Positions 53,410-64,000 of a stretch of 64,000 nt of DNA are shown here, in pieces. Position numbers and translations under genes: made by a program. The stretch's first letter is position 1. Every line of letters starts with the position of its first letter. This DNA is from Myotis daubentonii (taxonomy: Eukaryota > Chordata > Mammalia > Chiroptera > Vespertilionidae), in NCBI RefSeq assembly GCF_963259705.1, contig NC_081849.1, forward strand, positions 51,494,093 to 51,558,092, read 5' to 3'. The notes beneath the pieces are model-generated. The model was not told the DNA's origin. It searched no databases and saw nothing but the letters and a program-made list of their open reading frames with translations.

Positions 53410-54828
53410 TACTAAGGAACTAGAATATACAGAGGACATCCCCTTGCTAACCAATGAGAAGAATACAAAAGGATGTTCAAATTTAATTCTGAAGATTAAT
53501 GTAAGGATACAGCTATGTAGCAAAACACAGCTGCTATTGCATTACATATGACTTTTCTTTTTGTTGAGCCTATACCAGAAGGAACTTCTCATAAACTGAG
53601 AACTTAATCTCACTGAGAACAAGAGAGAGAGATTTTAAAACTACATGATCAATGATCAAGATGACTCTTCAAAAAACCTAAAGGTTATAACCATGTGGCA
53701 TCAGGAGAAGAAAACCACTTTTTTTTCTAATTTGTAGGCCTCATTTGGGGCTTTGAAAATGCTGGCTTTAAATTAAGACTTATCTTTCTCCAAAACTAAG
53801 CACCTGTTCATGGTTTTCTTGAAATACAATCATGAATTCCTACCTGAACCTCCGACAGACTATGTCCACTAATGTAACTTAATCATTAGTAATAATCACA
53901 ATGTCTTATATTTTATTACTATTTGCTCTAACATTTTTTATTTAGCTCTCCCAAACCATAGTCTGGTATTCCTTTCTGTTTTCTGATATTGGCCATAGGG
54001 CACGCTTATATCTTTCCACTTTTCTTTTTTTAGTTTTTTTGTTTTTTATTTTCCTGACTTTCTGAAACCTTTATTAGTTTGGCATCTTAAAAGCCCATTT
54101 ATTTCTAATATTTACCATGTTTTATTTTGCTTCCATTTTTAATAATTCCCATCTTTCTCTCATTTAAATATCACATACAAGTAAAACAGGTTTCGGGGTG
54201 GGGAGGATGCCATTATTAAGTGAAAGAAATATAAACCTCTATGTTTACTATTGGCTAAATTTTATAAATGCAGAAGAAAGATTAAACTTAACCAAATGTC
54301 ATATTTTTGCCTAAAATTTTGGTAGTAACTATTAGGATCAATAACTCCAAGAGACTTTATATTTTATACTTTTCATAAATGAAATTATCTTTCAGCAGAG
54401 TTTAACAATTTTATTCACAGTGCATCTCATTTGTTTCTACCTAAAAATAAAATGATGTATAAATACTTTGTTCAAATTGCCATACTTGCCAAGTTTTAAA
54501 GTATTCTGCAGTTAATACTTAATTATAAAAACATGTTCCAAATTAAGGGAAAGATACCCCAAAGATATTAACATTATTATTTTGCTATGCAGTAGAATGT
54601 ACATTAAAAATTAATTTTTAAATAACTTTAAATAAATGTTAAATTTCTACATTTTAAAATTTTATAATTAGTCATATTTTTCTAATAATTGATTTAAGTA
54701 ATAGCAGAGGATAAAATTTTTTGATAAGCTTTCTTCACATTGTAAGTATGTAAACAATTTAATCTTCCACAGTCCCACAGTGGTCCTCTCTGATTACAAG
54801 TGATTAAAAGAAAGCAGTTATGTCTTAC

Positions 54829-54874
54829 CTTATAAAGTTTGTCAAACAGGAACTAAAGACTGGTTACGGAAAGG
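54829..54874 (-). other. Possible non-coding upstream exon of COL28A1 (donor only)
   Basis: The first coding exon appears to have an acceptor in front of its 5'UTR, so a non-coding exon should exist upstream. A near-perfect donor (TTATAAG|gtaaga) on the minus strand at 54829/54828 is the best candidate I noticed. No TATA box or CpG island marks a start site, and the left bound of the exon is arbitrary. This is inference from one splice-site match. Confidence 0.2.
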
Positions 54875-54959
54875 CCAAAGCAAGGACCATCGCTGGGGAT
54901 AGAGTTGGCTAGTGAATATATCTCTGTTCTGTGGGAAATAAAAATGGTCCTTGCTTTGG
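54875..54959. repeat. Perfect 16-bp inverted repeat with 53-nt spacer
   Basis: CCAAAGCAAGGACCAT at 54875-54890 and its exact complement ATGGTCCTTGCTTTGG at 54944-54959. No further pairing is seen in the spacer. It lies directly upstream (minus sense) of the candidate non-coding exon. Confidence 0.9.
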
Positions 54960-55904
54960 ATCTTTTGCAATCTTTTATTCATGTTTATTAGACTAAGTTA
55001 AAGCAAGAGTGGTCAGGCATTTGGCCAGGGTGCAAGATTTGGGTGGGATCAGTAAGTAATTTAAAGGAACAGTGTCCATTCGGAACAAATCTATGTTTTC
55101 CAGACTGTTTTAAAAACAGCTTGAGCATATTTTTTACATTTTAGGCACTTACTGAGTCTGCCTTCGTTTCTTATGCTATGTTCTTCACTTCCTATTTTTA
55201 CATTTCTTTGCCTGGGGTGTGTGCTCTGTTAGATAGTAGCTCTAAACAGCTTTGTGAAGACTATAAATGACTCCAGATTCAGATGCAAAACTGCAGTGTT
55301 TTCCAAGAGAGGCAATGGGTTGATAATGATTGAAACTGGATGATGAACATGTACAAGCTCATTATTCCAGTCTTTCTATATTTCTGATTTTTGAAAGTTT
55401 TCATAATAAAAGGTTTGCACAATATATAGTGGAAGAGTGACCTAAATTTAGTCCTGGGTTCTCTCTGTAACATTGGGACCTCAGTTTCCCACTTAAATAA
55501 AAGGAGGCAGTGCATTTAATTATTGATCAAGATCCTTTCAAACTGTAACATAAGAAGTAGGTTTACAAGGGTCAGTATTCTGAGGTTTCTATCCAGGAAA
55601 GGTGGTCCCTGTAGTGGTTCCATTCTCCCTTTTTCCTATTTTCTACCTTGTGGTTATAGCCCATATTAAGTCGACGTTTATCAACAATTAACATTTAACA
55701 ATATTTGTTGTACAAAACATGAGCCAAGAAGCCACTTGACCCCTACACAACTAACAGGGAGGGTTCTCTAGGACAGCCTCAGAGCTAGAGATTAGCAAGA
55801 TGACTAGAGAAAGCAATATAGTCATTCGTGCTATAATTTTTTAAAATCAGCTTTCTTAGGAATACATGTTAGCATGTATGCATCTGCTTATTGTGACAAT
55901 GGTT

Positions 55905-56160
55905 TCCATTGCATGAACACTTTACCAAGCGAGGTACCATGCTAAGTGCTTGACACACATTATGGCATCTAGCCCTCCAAAAGCACAACCACCTACCTAT
56001 AGTAAGTACTCTAAGAATTCACTTTTGCAGATGAGGATGTTGAAGTAGAAAGGAGTTCGGCCACTTGCCCACTGTTATGCTAATACTAGAGAATGCCAGA
56101 ATGGGATCTTAACTCTGGACTACCTGACCCCTGAGACGCACTTATAACCACTCTTGCATC
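55905..56160 (-). mobile_element. MIR SINE (antisense)
   Basis: GTACCATGCTAAGTGCTTGACACAC, TTTTGCAGATGAGGATGTTG, CTTGCCCACTGTTATGCTAA and TGGGATCTTAACTCTGGACTACCTG follow reversed MIR order. Confidence 0.75.
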
Positions 56161-56352
56161 ATTAAATTAAGTGTCCAGGTGAATGCTTGGGCTTTCATCG
56201 TCTCCTCACCACAAAGCAGTTCTTAAGGAAGGGAGGGAGTTTTGTGGGGCTTTGGTAATAGAAAGAAGGAACAGTACGTACATTGCAGAAGTAAAGTGGG
56301 ATTTCCCAGGAAGCAAACATATATATTTATATATTTACACATATAGATTTTA

Positions 56353-56638
56353 TTTTATTTTTTATATACTTTCATATATATGTATATGTGTATATATGTA
56401 TATGTATATATATACATATATATATATATATTATTGATTTCAGAAAGGAAGGGAGAGGGAGAGAGAGATAGACACATCAATAATGAGAGAGAAGCATTGA
56501 TCAGTTGCCTCCTGCACACCCACTACTGGGGATCAAGCCCGCAACCAGGGCATATGCCCTTGACTTGACCAGAATCAAACCCAAGACCCTTCAGTCCCCA
56601 GGCTGATGCTCTACCCACTGAACCAAACCAGCTAGGGT
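56353..56638 (-). mobile_element. Ves SINE (antisense) with expanded AT-rich tail
   Basis: Reversed Ves body (GAAGCATTGATCAGTTGCC, CTCCTGCACACCCACTACTGG, AGGCTGATGCTCTACCCACTG, ending CCAAACCAGCTAGGGT). The tail has grown into a TA-rich microsatellite (56363-56432). The 15-bp duplication CACATATAGATTTTA is at 56338-56352 and 56639-56653. Confidence 0.95.
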
Positions 56639-57308
56639 CACATATAGATTTTAAATGGCCTGTGGACAATAGCCACATTTTGCACTTTTGTGAGATAAGA
56701 ATCATGCTATAAAGAAGTGACATTTTTCAGAAGGTAGTTTAACTTTTCATGAGGTAGTTTAACAACTTGAAGAAGAATAGTGCCTCTAAGAAGCAAACAG
56801 GTGACTCCTGTGGGGGCGGAATGGAAGAAAGACCTTCTGCTTTTTATCTGATGGATGGAGGGTTGGAGTCCTGCCTGCTCATTCATCAAATAGGATCACC
56901 TAAAACCAAGGTTTTCCACCCCTCATTGCCAGGTGTAGCAATGAGCACTAAACTGATTGGGTAGATAACACAAAAGAAAATCTTGTGTTCTGTCGATTTA
57001 TATCTGGCAATTAGCTTTGCACCTAGAGAAATGGTGCATTAGCCTAAAGACTAAAATCTTAATCTTAATGGATGATATTGAATTAGTGTGCAATTCGACA
57101 TGCACAGACCAAATAAGAGAGCATGGGTAGCGTTGATGACTAAAGAAAGGCAACTTGGGTGGAGTCCATGTTCTTTGAACAATTGGTCTGAGGCATGGCT
57201 TTATAGAAGGCAGATAGTACACTATTTTTACTGTTACTCCTGGAGATGGATTAGAGTAAGCACCCCAAGAATACATGTTGAATGAATGATTATTGGAAGT
57301 AATTTTTT

Positions 57309-59246
57309 TTATTAAATCTTTACTGTTCAGATTATTACATTTGTTCCTCTTTTTCCCCCCCATAACTCCCCTCCTCCCAGTTCCCACCCCACCCTCCGCC
57401 CTCACTCCCCACCCACTGTCCTCATCCATAGGTGCACGATTTTTGTCCAGTCTCTTCCCGCTTCTCCCACACACCTTCCCCCGCCCCATGAATAGTCAGT
57501 CCATTCCCTTTCTATGTCCCTGATTCTATTATGATCACCAGATTATTTATTCACTTGATTTTTAGAGTCACTTGTTGATAGATGCATGTTTGTTGTTCAT
57601 AATTTGTATCTTTACCTTTTTCTTCTTATTCCTCTTCTTAAAGGATACCTTTCAGCATTTCATATAATACTGGTTTGGTGGTGATGAACTCCATTAGCTT
57701 TTCCTTATCTGTACAGCTCTTTATCTGACCTTCAGTTCTGAATGATAGCTTTGCTGGATAAAGTAATCTTGGTTGTAGGTTCTTGGTATTCATCACTTTG
57801 AATATTTCTTGCCATTCCCTTCTGGCCTGCAAAGTTTCTGTTGAGAAATAAGCTGACAATCGTATGGGTATTCCCTTGTAGGTAACTGAGTTTCTTTCTC
57901 TTGCTGCTTTTAAGAGTCTCTCTTTGTCTTTTGCTCTTGGCATTTTAATTATGATGTGTCTTGGTGTGGTCCTCTTTGGGTTCCTTTTGTTTGGGGTTCT
58001 CTGCGCTTCCTGGACCTGTAAGTCTATTTCTTTCACCAGGTGGGGGAAGTTTTCTGTCATTATTTCTTCAAATAGGTTTTCAATATCTTGCTCTCTCTCA
58101 TCTTCTGGCACCCCTATAATTCTGATGTTGGTACGCTTGAAGCTATCCGAGAGGCTCCTTACACTATCTTCGTATTTTCGGATTCTTTTTTCATTTTGCT
58201 TTTCCAGTTGGGTGTTTTTTGCTTCTTCGCATTTCTAATCTTTGACTTGATTCTTGCGCTCCTCTGGTCTGCTGTTGGGCGTCTGTATAGTATTCTTTAT
58301 TTCAGTCAGTGTATGCTTAATTTCTAGTGGTTCTTTATCACAACATCGAGGGTCTCATTAGATTTCTTGAGGATCTCACTACATTTATCGGCGGTCTCAC
58401 CAGTCTTTTCGAGGGCCTTACTAAGTTTATCGGCAGCTTCTAGACAGTTCTTGAGAGACCTTAAAAGTGTGGTTTTGAGCTCTATATCTTCCATTTCTGA
58501 CATTTGCGTCCTGTTTCTTTGTCTCCGCATTTTCTTTATCTTTTCTTGGTGCACCCCCTAGTGGTGTTTGTGCGCAGTCTTGTTGTAGTTAAGCCTTGAT
58601 TGTTGTTGGCAATACCGGGGGTGATTTGACCTCCAGGCTAACTGGCTATGAGAGCCAGCTGTGTCTGCAGTGGGAGGGCTTCTGTGCTGGATCTCTAGGG
58701 TGGTGCTAATCTAGCGTTTGCCTGAGGCTATCCGGCAAATGGCTCTACGCAGGGCTTGGGCGGGGCAGGTCCCCGGGGATCTACAGGGCGGGCCAGAGCA
58801 AGCAGTTATGGCTGCTCTCAGTTCCGTCCCTAGGTGCTCTGCCTCACAGAGTCCCAGCAACCTCTGCAAACCTCGGAGAGAAAGCTGCCTTTGAGTTCCG
58901 ACCGAAGCCAGACAATCCCGCTTCTTCCGTTTGAGTCTGGGTCCCTAGAGACTCGCCCGGATCTGGAGCTCAGAGTCTGAAACTCCCTCCCGATTGAAAA
59001 CAACAACCGCGCCCTCCACTGCCAGCCCGCTCCGCACGCACTCCGCACCTGAGTATTTCACTTCAGCACTGCGCCTCCTCTGAGTATGGGTATGATATTC
59101 TCTTTCCTCCTAGTTGTAGAATTTCCACTCAGCCAGCCTTCCTGTGGTTCTGGATGATGTCCGTTCCGTCTTTTAGGTGTATTTTTGATTGGTTGTTCGA
59201 GGCAGCAATCTCCGGCATTAACCTATGCCGCCATCTTGGTTTCTCC
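57309..59246 (-). mobile_element. Half-L1 (HAL1-type) retrotransposon: 5'UTR, ORF1 and 3' end, no ORF2
   Basis: The minus-strand element starts GGAGAAACCAAGATGGCGGC at 59246. It has a CpG-rich 5' UTR of about 700 bp (59246-58531), an ORF1 region (58530-57638), then passes straight into a T/C-rich (plus sense) 3' region and an A-rich tail at 57309. The 15-bp duplication TGGAAGTAATTTTTT flanks it (57294-57308, 59247-59261), so the 1.94-kb element inserted as a unit and was not produced by deletion at this site. ORF2 (about 3.8 kb in a normal L1) is absent. This matches half-L1 elements, which move using L1 machinery. Confidence 0.88.
57638..58530 (-). pseudogene. L1/HAL1 ORF1 (RNA-binding chaperone), broken
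   Basis: The likely ATG is at 58530 (MRRQRNRTQ). The N-terminal part has a heptad-like coiled-coil segment (SKALEKTGETADKCSEILKK). The frame is lost near 58335 by a one-base shift and a further stop occurs near 58225. The C-terminal half (58111-57638) is open and contains the RRM and C-terminal domain blocks (PEDEREQDIENLFEEI, RHIIIKMPRAKDKERLL, RLSAYFSTETLQARREW). It is inactive as it stands. Confidence 0.85.
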
Positions 59247-59395
59247 TGGAAGTAATTTTTTAGTGTTCATTGGTCACTTGAGAACCACGATACACCAGAT
59301 TGCTCTCCTCCAGAGCACTGCTAAACAGCAAATCCTTTTCAATTAAAAAAAAAATGTTAATACTCTACCTAAGTAGACTCTACATTGGCTTTATT

Positions 59396-59491
59396 TTTTA
59401 AGTTGAATTTTGTTTATTTATTTATTTTTTTAATCCTCACACAAGAATATTATTTCCATTGAATTTTAGAGAGAGTGGAAGGGAGGAAGGG

Positions 59492-59542
<51 letters not shown>

Positions 59543-59680
59543 CAAAACATTGATGTGAGAGAGACACATTTTGATTGCTTCGGGTGATCAAACCTGCAAC
59601 CAGGTAACCTGCCCTTGACTGGGAATCAAACCTGAGACTCTTCAGTGCAAGGACAAATGTTCTAAATACAGGCCAGGACT
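59396..59680 (-). mobile_element. Ves-related SINE (antisense), older, with (GA)n expansion
   Basis: Reversed SINE with ACATCAAAACATTGATGTGAGAG, GGTGATCAAACCTGCAACC, CCCTTGACTGGGAATCAAACC and AGACTCTTCAGTGC. The (GA)n run at 59493-59538 has grown from the CT-rich part of the SINE. The approximate duplication A(C/T)ATTGGCTT(T/C)ATT is at 59382-59395 and 59681-59694. Confidence 0.85.
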
Positions 59681-61009
59681 ATATTGGCTTCATTTGTTTG
59701 GGGACCAGTGCCAAGATCTCCATTTCAGTAGTGATGGTATTTGGGGGTCCTAGGATCATTTAAAAGGAATCAAAGTTTAGGGTGACTTGTATATATCAGA
59801 AGGTTGTATCTGCATGATGTTGCAGAAACAAATAAAAAGGCTAGTAACATGTCAGTTTCAACTTGTATCACATAGGTCTAGACTGAGATCAAGGTACAGT
59901 GAAATGTTTCACAATCTTTCTTCCAATTCACCCACTTCCCATAATGCCTTTAGAGAATAGAAAAGAACATTATCAAGAAGTGAGAAGACAATGAGCCTCT
60001 TACCTAGTTTGGTTTGTTGTCAGAAGTCCTCTTCTGTTTTGTTCTTGTTTTTTTCCAGTATAAAATCTTGGTGTAGTAGAATTTATAACATTTGCCCCAA
60101 ATCTCTGAAGTTTCTGGGATTTATTATCCTTCTTGTCTTTAAGAGTATAACTTGGACATTCTCTCATGTCATTCTTAAGGAAATTAAAGAAACACCAAAA
60201 TGCTATTGGTCTTATTTATGAACTTAGGAAAGGATGAAAAGCATTCAAAGACAATAGGGAAGTGGAAATTGTCACTGGGAATCAAATGTAGAAAATGTGG
60301 CATTGCTTAAGTCTGGAGCAGCGTGACTCCAGTGCTCCACCCCTCACCAATTCTGATGGAGTTGGCTCTTCCGCATTCCCTCTACTCAATTAGTTTTGTA
60401 TTGTTTACTCCCTGATATGTCTTGCTTCATTGTTTGGCACTTGGTCCTGGGCTTGAATAATTGTGCCACATATGCAACACCCTACATCACAGTGACAGGG
60501 TAATTTCCACTGTACCAATCTTATGACTAGTAAAATCTTTCTCTAAGATTTTCCTTCATAATTGGTATTTTATTCTGCGTTATTTATTCTTTACTAAGAG
60601 CAAATAATTTTATGACAAAAAGACAGAGTGCCCTCTGAAAAAAAATTACAGTTTTCCTTACTAAGAAATATCTGAAAGTGGATAGGTTTTGTTCTGTCAT
60701 AGGTTTGAATGTTCGATTTTTAAAAAAATTATTATTTTCAGTCAGTGGATAGAGCAGTCAAGTTTTTCATGCAGAGTCATACAAAAGAGAAAGATTAGAT
60801 CTATTTAAGCTTGGACCAAATTCTACTTTTATTGGGGAAACTATTTTCTTTTTTTATTTAGTTGGCTTTACTTTCAGGTAAAAGAAAGTTTTGTGCTCTA
60901 TCTTAGTGCTTTATTTGATTTCCCACTAGATGATATTTAACCTATTCTTGTATTGGGAACAAATGATAGCATTGAATCTCAGAACTGGAGGGAAACTTAG
61001 ATACGACTT

Positions 61010-61100
61010 TTGTTTGATTTGTCCATTTCACAGATAGCAAAATAGATGGCAGATGTTGTGACCCATCCGAAGGTCATACCAGGGGTCAGTGAGGGAATAA
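61010..61100 (-). mobile_element. MIR-like fragment (antisense)
   Basis: TTGTCCATTTCACAGATAGCAAAATAG and TTGTGACCCATCCGAAGGTCATACC resemble the reversed MIR core. It lies about 190 bp from the orphan exon's donor. Confidence 0.5.
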
Positions 61101-61288
61101 AGTTTAGATGTTTGTGAGTCAGTTGGCCATCTTTCATTATTCCTATATACCCCAGGAAGAAGCTAAGCCTTTGTACCATCCAGGTTTGTGCCAGAGCAGG
61201 AGAACAACAATTGTTGGTCTGTGGCCAACAATTTATGTCTGAAAAATATGGCTTTTATTTCAGTAGCAACTGGCTCAGAACAAATTAC

Positions 61289-61452
61289 CTTGGGCTAAAT
61301 TCCAGCCTGCACTGAGTCTCACGTGTCATTGTGTAAATCGTAGTGCCTGGGCCATCCAAGCAGTGAACAATACTTCCTAGAACCCTGAGTTGAAGAACTT
61401 CCTCCTCTGGGTTCATCTGAGTAGTTGGTATTGTTACACTGATTTCAGTGAC
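61289..61452 (-). CDS. Orphan coding-like internal exon, gene not recognised
   Basis: On the minus strand a 164-bp segment is bounded by a strong acceptor (cattctccacag|GTC) and a good donor (CCCAAG|gtaatt). Only one of its three frames is open. It encodes 54 residues beginning VTEISVTIPTTQ, containing VLQLRVLGSIVHCLDG, and ending CRLEFSP, entered in phase 0 and left in phase 2. The composition looks like a real globular protein, not a repeat. I do not recognise the family. It lies about 9.6 kb upstream of the first COL28A1 coding exon on the same strand. In human I know of no coding gene here in that orientation: the neighbour MIOS reads the other way. It could be one exon of a gene lost in primates, a relic of such a gene, or an alternative 5' exon. 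No partner exon was found in the window. Confidence 0.5.
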
Positions 61453-61914
61453 CTGTGGAGAATGTAATTGATACCTGATCAAAACACAGACAGCAATATA
61501 GGTACATATCATTATCCTGAACAAGTTTCAGAAACTCAACACCCATTTAAATTTCCTGGCCAGTCCATTTGAAATTTAATAAGAATATCCAACAAAGAAA
61601 GTTTTAAAAGTAACTCTATTGAATTCCTGGAACAAAAATGTTTTAAGAACATTAAATTACTTATTACCCCACGTTATGTCAACCCATTACAACTCTGGTT
61701 TACAAAAAATTGTCACTAATTAAGGTAATAAAGGCATCGGTTTTTTGAGTTACATCTAAATTGTATCATTTCACCTGGACAATAGTTTGTTTCTTCTTTT
61801 ATTCTTTTAAATTATGTGCTAAAGGTAAACTACCCATCGACAAAGTTTTCAGTAAAAAAGAACTTGAGGTGAATTAATATTTTTACTATTCAGGGTTATA
61901 AAATAACTTTAAAA

Positions 61915-62107
61915 AATACTTTTTATTGCTTTCAGAGAGGAAGGGAGAGGGAGAGAAAGATAGAAGCTTCAATGATGAGAGAGAATCATTGATTAGCTGC
62001 CTCCTGAATGCCCCCTACAACCTGGGCATGTGCCCTAACTGGGAATGGAACCGTGACCTCCTGGTTAATAGGTTCGACACTCAAGCATTGAGCCACACTG
62101 GCCAGGC
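61915..62107 (-). mobile_element. Ves SINE (antisense)
   Basis: Reversed Ves body: TTTCAGAGAGGAAGGGAGAGG, AGAGAATCATTGATTAGCTGCC, GGGCATGTGCCCTAACTGGG, ending TTGAGCCACACTGGCCAGGCT. It has an internal deletion where GGGGATC normally follows. Confidence 0.92.
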
Positions 62108-64000
62108 TAAAAATCTTTTAATGACATAAACCCTAATATAAGGTACTATTAGAATCATGGTTCATTGCTTATATCCAGAACTATAGATTTTGAAATTACA
62201 CATGTATAATTTTACTTAATATACATAACATTTATTTAAGTATATATTTTCTATTATACTGAGTGATCAAATTCAGAAATGCCAGATATAACAAATCAGT
62301 GAGAACTGACATTGAGTAGTCTGGAACTATTGTTTGAAAAAAGATATTTGGGCACCACCTTGTGGGACTTTATAGAAAGACATGGTGTCTTGTCTATGAT
62401 CACTGACAGATTAAAATTCCTAATTGCCTCTGAACAGGTAGAGTGTAAGTTGCTTTCTGCAAATTCTCAGGGTAGGGAAATAATGAGATAAATCAAAGGA
62501 GTGACAAAACTACTTTTATATATGAATCAAGAAGTGAAGTAGCATCTGATGTAATCTGAAAATCATTCATTTAATAAACATTAATTTCGTTTCTACTATG
62601 GAGAGGCATTGGATAGAAAACAAATAAAATAAGATCCAGTCTCTTCAACCCAGTGGAGGAGATAGGCAAGTAAAAGGTAATGGCAAATTTTACCCAAAAA
62701 TTTTTCTTTAGGTAATCAAGTATCAAAATCTAGTTGATGGTACCATGCTGAAGTGTTTGGGAGCCAATTGTACTGGTGTCTGCAACTTACTTTGCAATGC
62801 ATCATAAAAGGAGATGGGTAGCGAGATGGGTAGATGAATAAATATATGATAGGGAAGATATGTCAATTATATGTCCAATGTTAATTGCAGAATCAAGGTG
62901 TTGGAATTTGCTGTCAACTTTTCTGTATGTTTGAAAATTTTAACAATAAAGTGTTAGACAAAAAAGGCAATGGCAGTGCAGTGTGATACTACCTATAAAT
63001 AAGACCTGCAGAGAGGGCACCAGCCCATACTGTGCCACGGAGGTTGGAAGTGCAGGCACTAGAGAGTAACTAAGTTTATGCCATGCTAAAAGGCTTGGAA
63101 CTTATCTTGAAGGCAATGAGGAAGCATGAAACAATTTTAAGCAGAGGCATGACATGATTACATTTTCATATTAGAAAACTCACTCTGGTGACTTTGTGAA
63201 GAATTAATTCCAGGAAAGCAAGCCTAGAGACTGAGAGACCTACCAGGAACCTTACTAAAATGCCAATGCGATCCAATAATGCTCTCAAGACCAGCAGTGG
63301 GATTGGAAAGAAGTGAATAATTTTGAGAAATACTTAGGAAGCAGTTAATTGGCCTAGAAAAGGGAAGGAAATGAAGAAGGACAGTACCCAGTGGTTTTCT
63401 GAAAAGTATTTAACAATTGGCTCTCTGAAAAAAAAAAAGTGTGTGTGTATATGTGTCCATAAGTTTATTATAAATGCTACTGATAGAAAGGGGTATGTAG
63501 TATACAAATAATAACAAAATATACATTATCCTCTATTGATTCTCACAGAACACTTTCATAGATATTTGCCAAATTCTCGTATCCTCAGTAAACCTATGAT
63601 TGCAACTGATGAATGACTGTAGTTCCAACAGGAATGTTGATTGACATTTCCATTTTCTTTAACAAATATGATGCCCTGCTAGTGTATATGACACTTCCGC
63701 TAGTGTATAATTTTTGGTACTTAATCCTCCCCTTATTCGCTTATCCCCACAGGAGGAGGAGTTTGATTTCTCCTGAATGATGGGGGTGATAGTCTAACAC
63801 CCATTGGTCCATTTTTACTGAACAGGTATGCACAGCAGTTAAAGACATGGAGACAAAAATACCAGCACTTTTTAACAGTAAAGCTGAGTGTGACTTGGAC
63901 CTGCAACCCCAACCATGCTTACTGGTGCTTTCATCCATATATATATAAGACTTTGGGCTTTCTCACCAGTCTTCCAGTTGCAAAGGGTGACCCTCGCTAC

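Larger units (their letters stand above)
51757..64000. other. Region upstream of the COL28A1 start codon, 12.2 kb
   Basis: Expected to hold COL28A1 promoter and non-coding exon(s), then intergenic DNA towards MIOS if synteny follows human. I could not place a promoter: there is no CpG island apart from the half-L1 5' UTR. Named items (hAT, Ves SINEs, half-L1, MIR, orphan exon) are listed separately. In 51790-53090, 53420-54820, 54960-55900, 59700-61000 and 62110-63900 I see no feature beyond short L1-like tails (55300-55420, 62880-62960). Confidence 0.8.

Noticed and set aside
56998..57489. 163-codon minus-strand open frame
   Set aside because: Its first half is the half-L1 3' region (translated T/C-rich tail) and the remainder is flanking DNA. 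Chance frame.
58088..58561. Plus-strand open frames of 64-104 codons rich in Phe, Ser and Leu
   Set aside because: Antisense of the half-L1 ORF1.
63741..63938. 65-codon minus-strand frame near the right edge, tested as a partner for the orphan exon
   Set aside because: No matching acceptor/donor pair in phase with 61289-61452 and the sequence does not look like the same protein.

Overview
The window is nuclear DNA from a mammal, almost certainly a vespertilionid (vesper) bat. The evidence is the repeat content: HeliBat-type Helitrons, Ves tRNA-derived SINEs, young short hAT and mariner elements and an ORF1-only (half-L1) retrotransposon, on a eutherian background of MIR, L2, MLT1 and old L1. 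Repeat families were named by eye from remembered consensus features, so family-level names are less certain than the insertions themselves.

The one clear gene is COL28A1 (collagen alpha-1(XXVIII) chain), on the minus strand. Fourteen coding exons can be placed to the base with GT-AG splice sites, from the ATG at 51720 down to 376, where the gene leaves the window on the left. Together they encode residues 1-434: signal peptide, basic linker, first von Willebrand factor A domain with an intact metal site, a short cysteine-containing junction, and the start of the collagen triple helix. The exons join in frame with no collagen exon apparently missing. The rest of the helix, the second vWA domain and the C-terminal Kunitz domain expected for this family lie outside the window.

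Layout: 1-51600 is exons and large repeat-rich introns. Intron insertions include two head-to-tail Helitron pairs (1412-2633 and 5453-6665), an old antisense L1 (8.45-9.34 kb), an MLT1 LTR (12.2-12.7 kb), a nested stack of hAT, microsatellite, Helitron and L1 (15.1-16.3 kb), an L2 block (16.6-17.3 kb), further Helitrons at 29.5, 34.7 and 43.4 kb, and a short hAT at 46.8 kb. The region 51757-64000 is upstream of the start codon. It contains a rodent-URR1-like hAT (53.1 kb), Ves SINEs, a half-L1 with target-site duplications (57.3-59.3 kb), and one isolated exon-like segment (61289-61452, minus) that does not belong to any gene I recognise.

The most interesting observations are the orphan exon, a 66-nt microRNA-like hairpin in an intron (23004-23069), a Helitron whose interior was replaced by an inverted copy of nearby host DNA (34236-34356 versus 34794-34910), a URR1-like hAT with perfect target duplications, and four consecutive 69-bp collagen exons that all break the Gly-X-Y pattern at the same place. 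I found no bacterial-type operon, CRISPR array, rRNA or functional tRNA gene.
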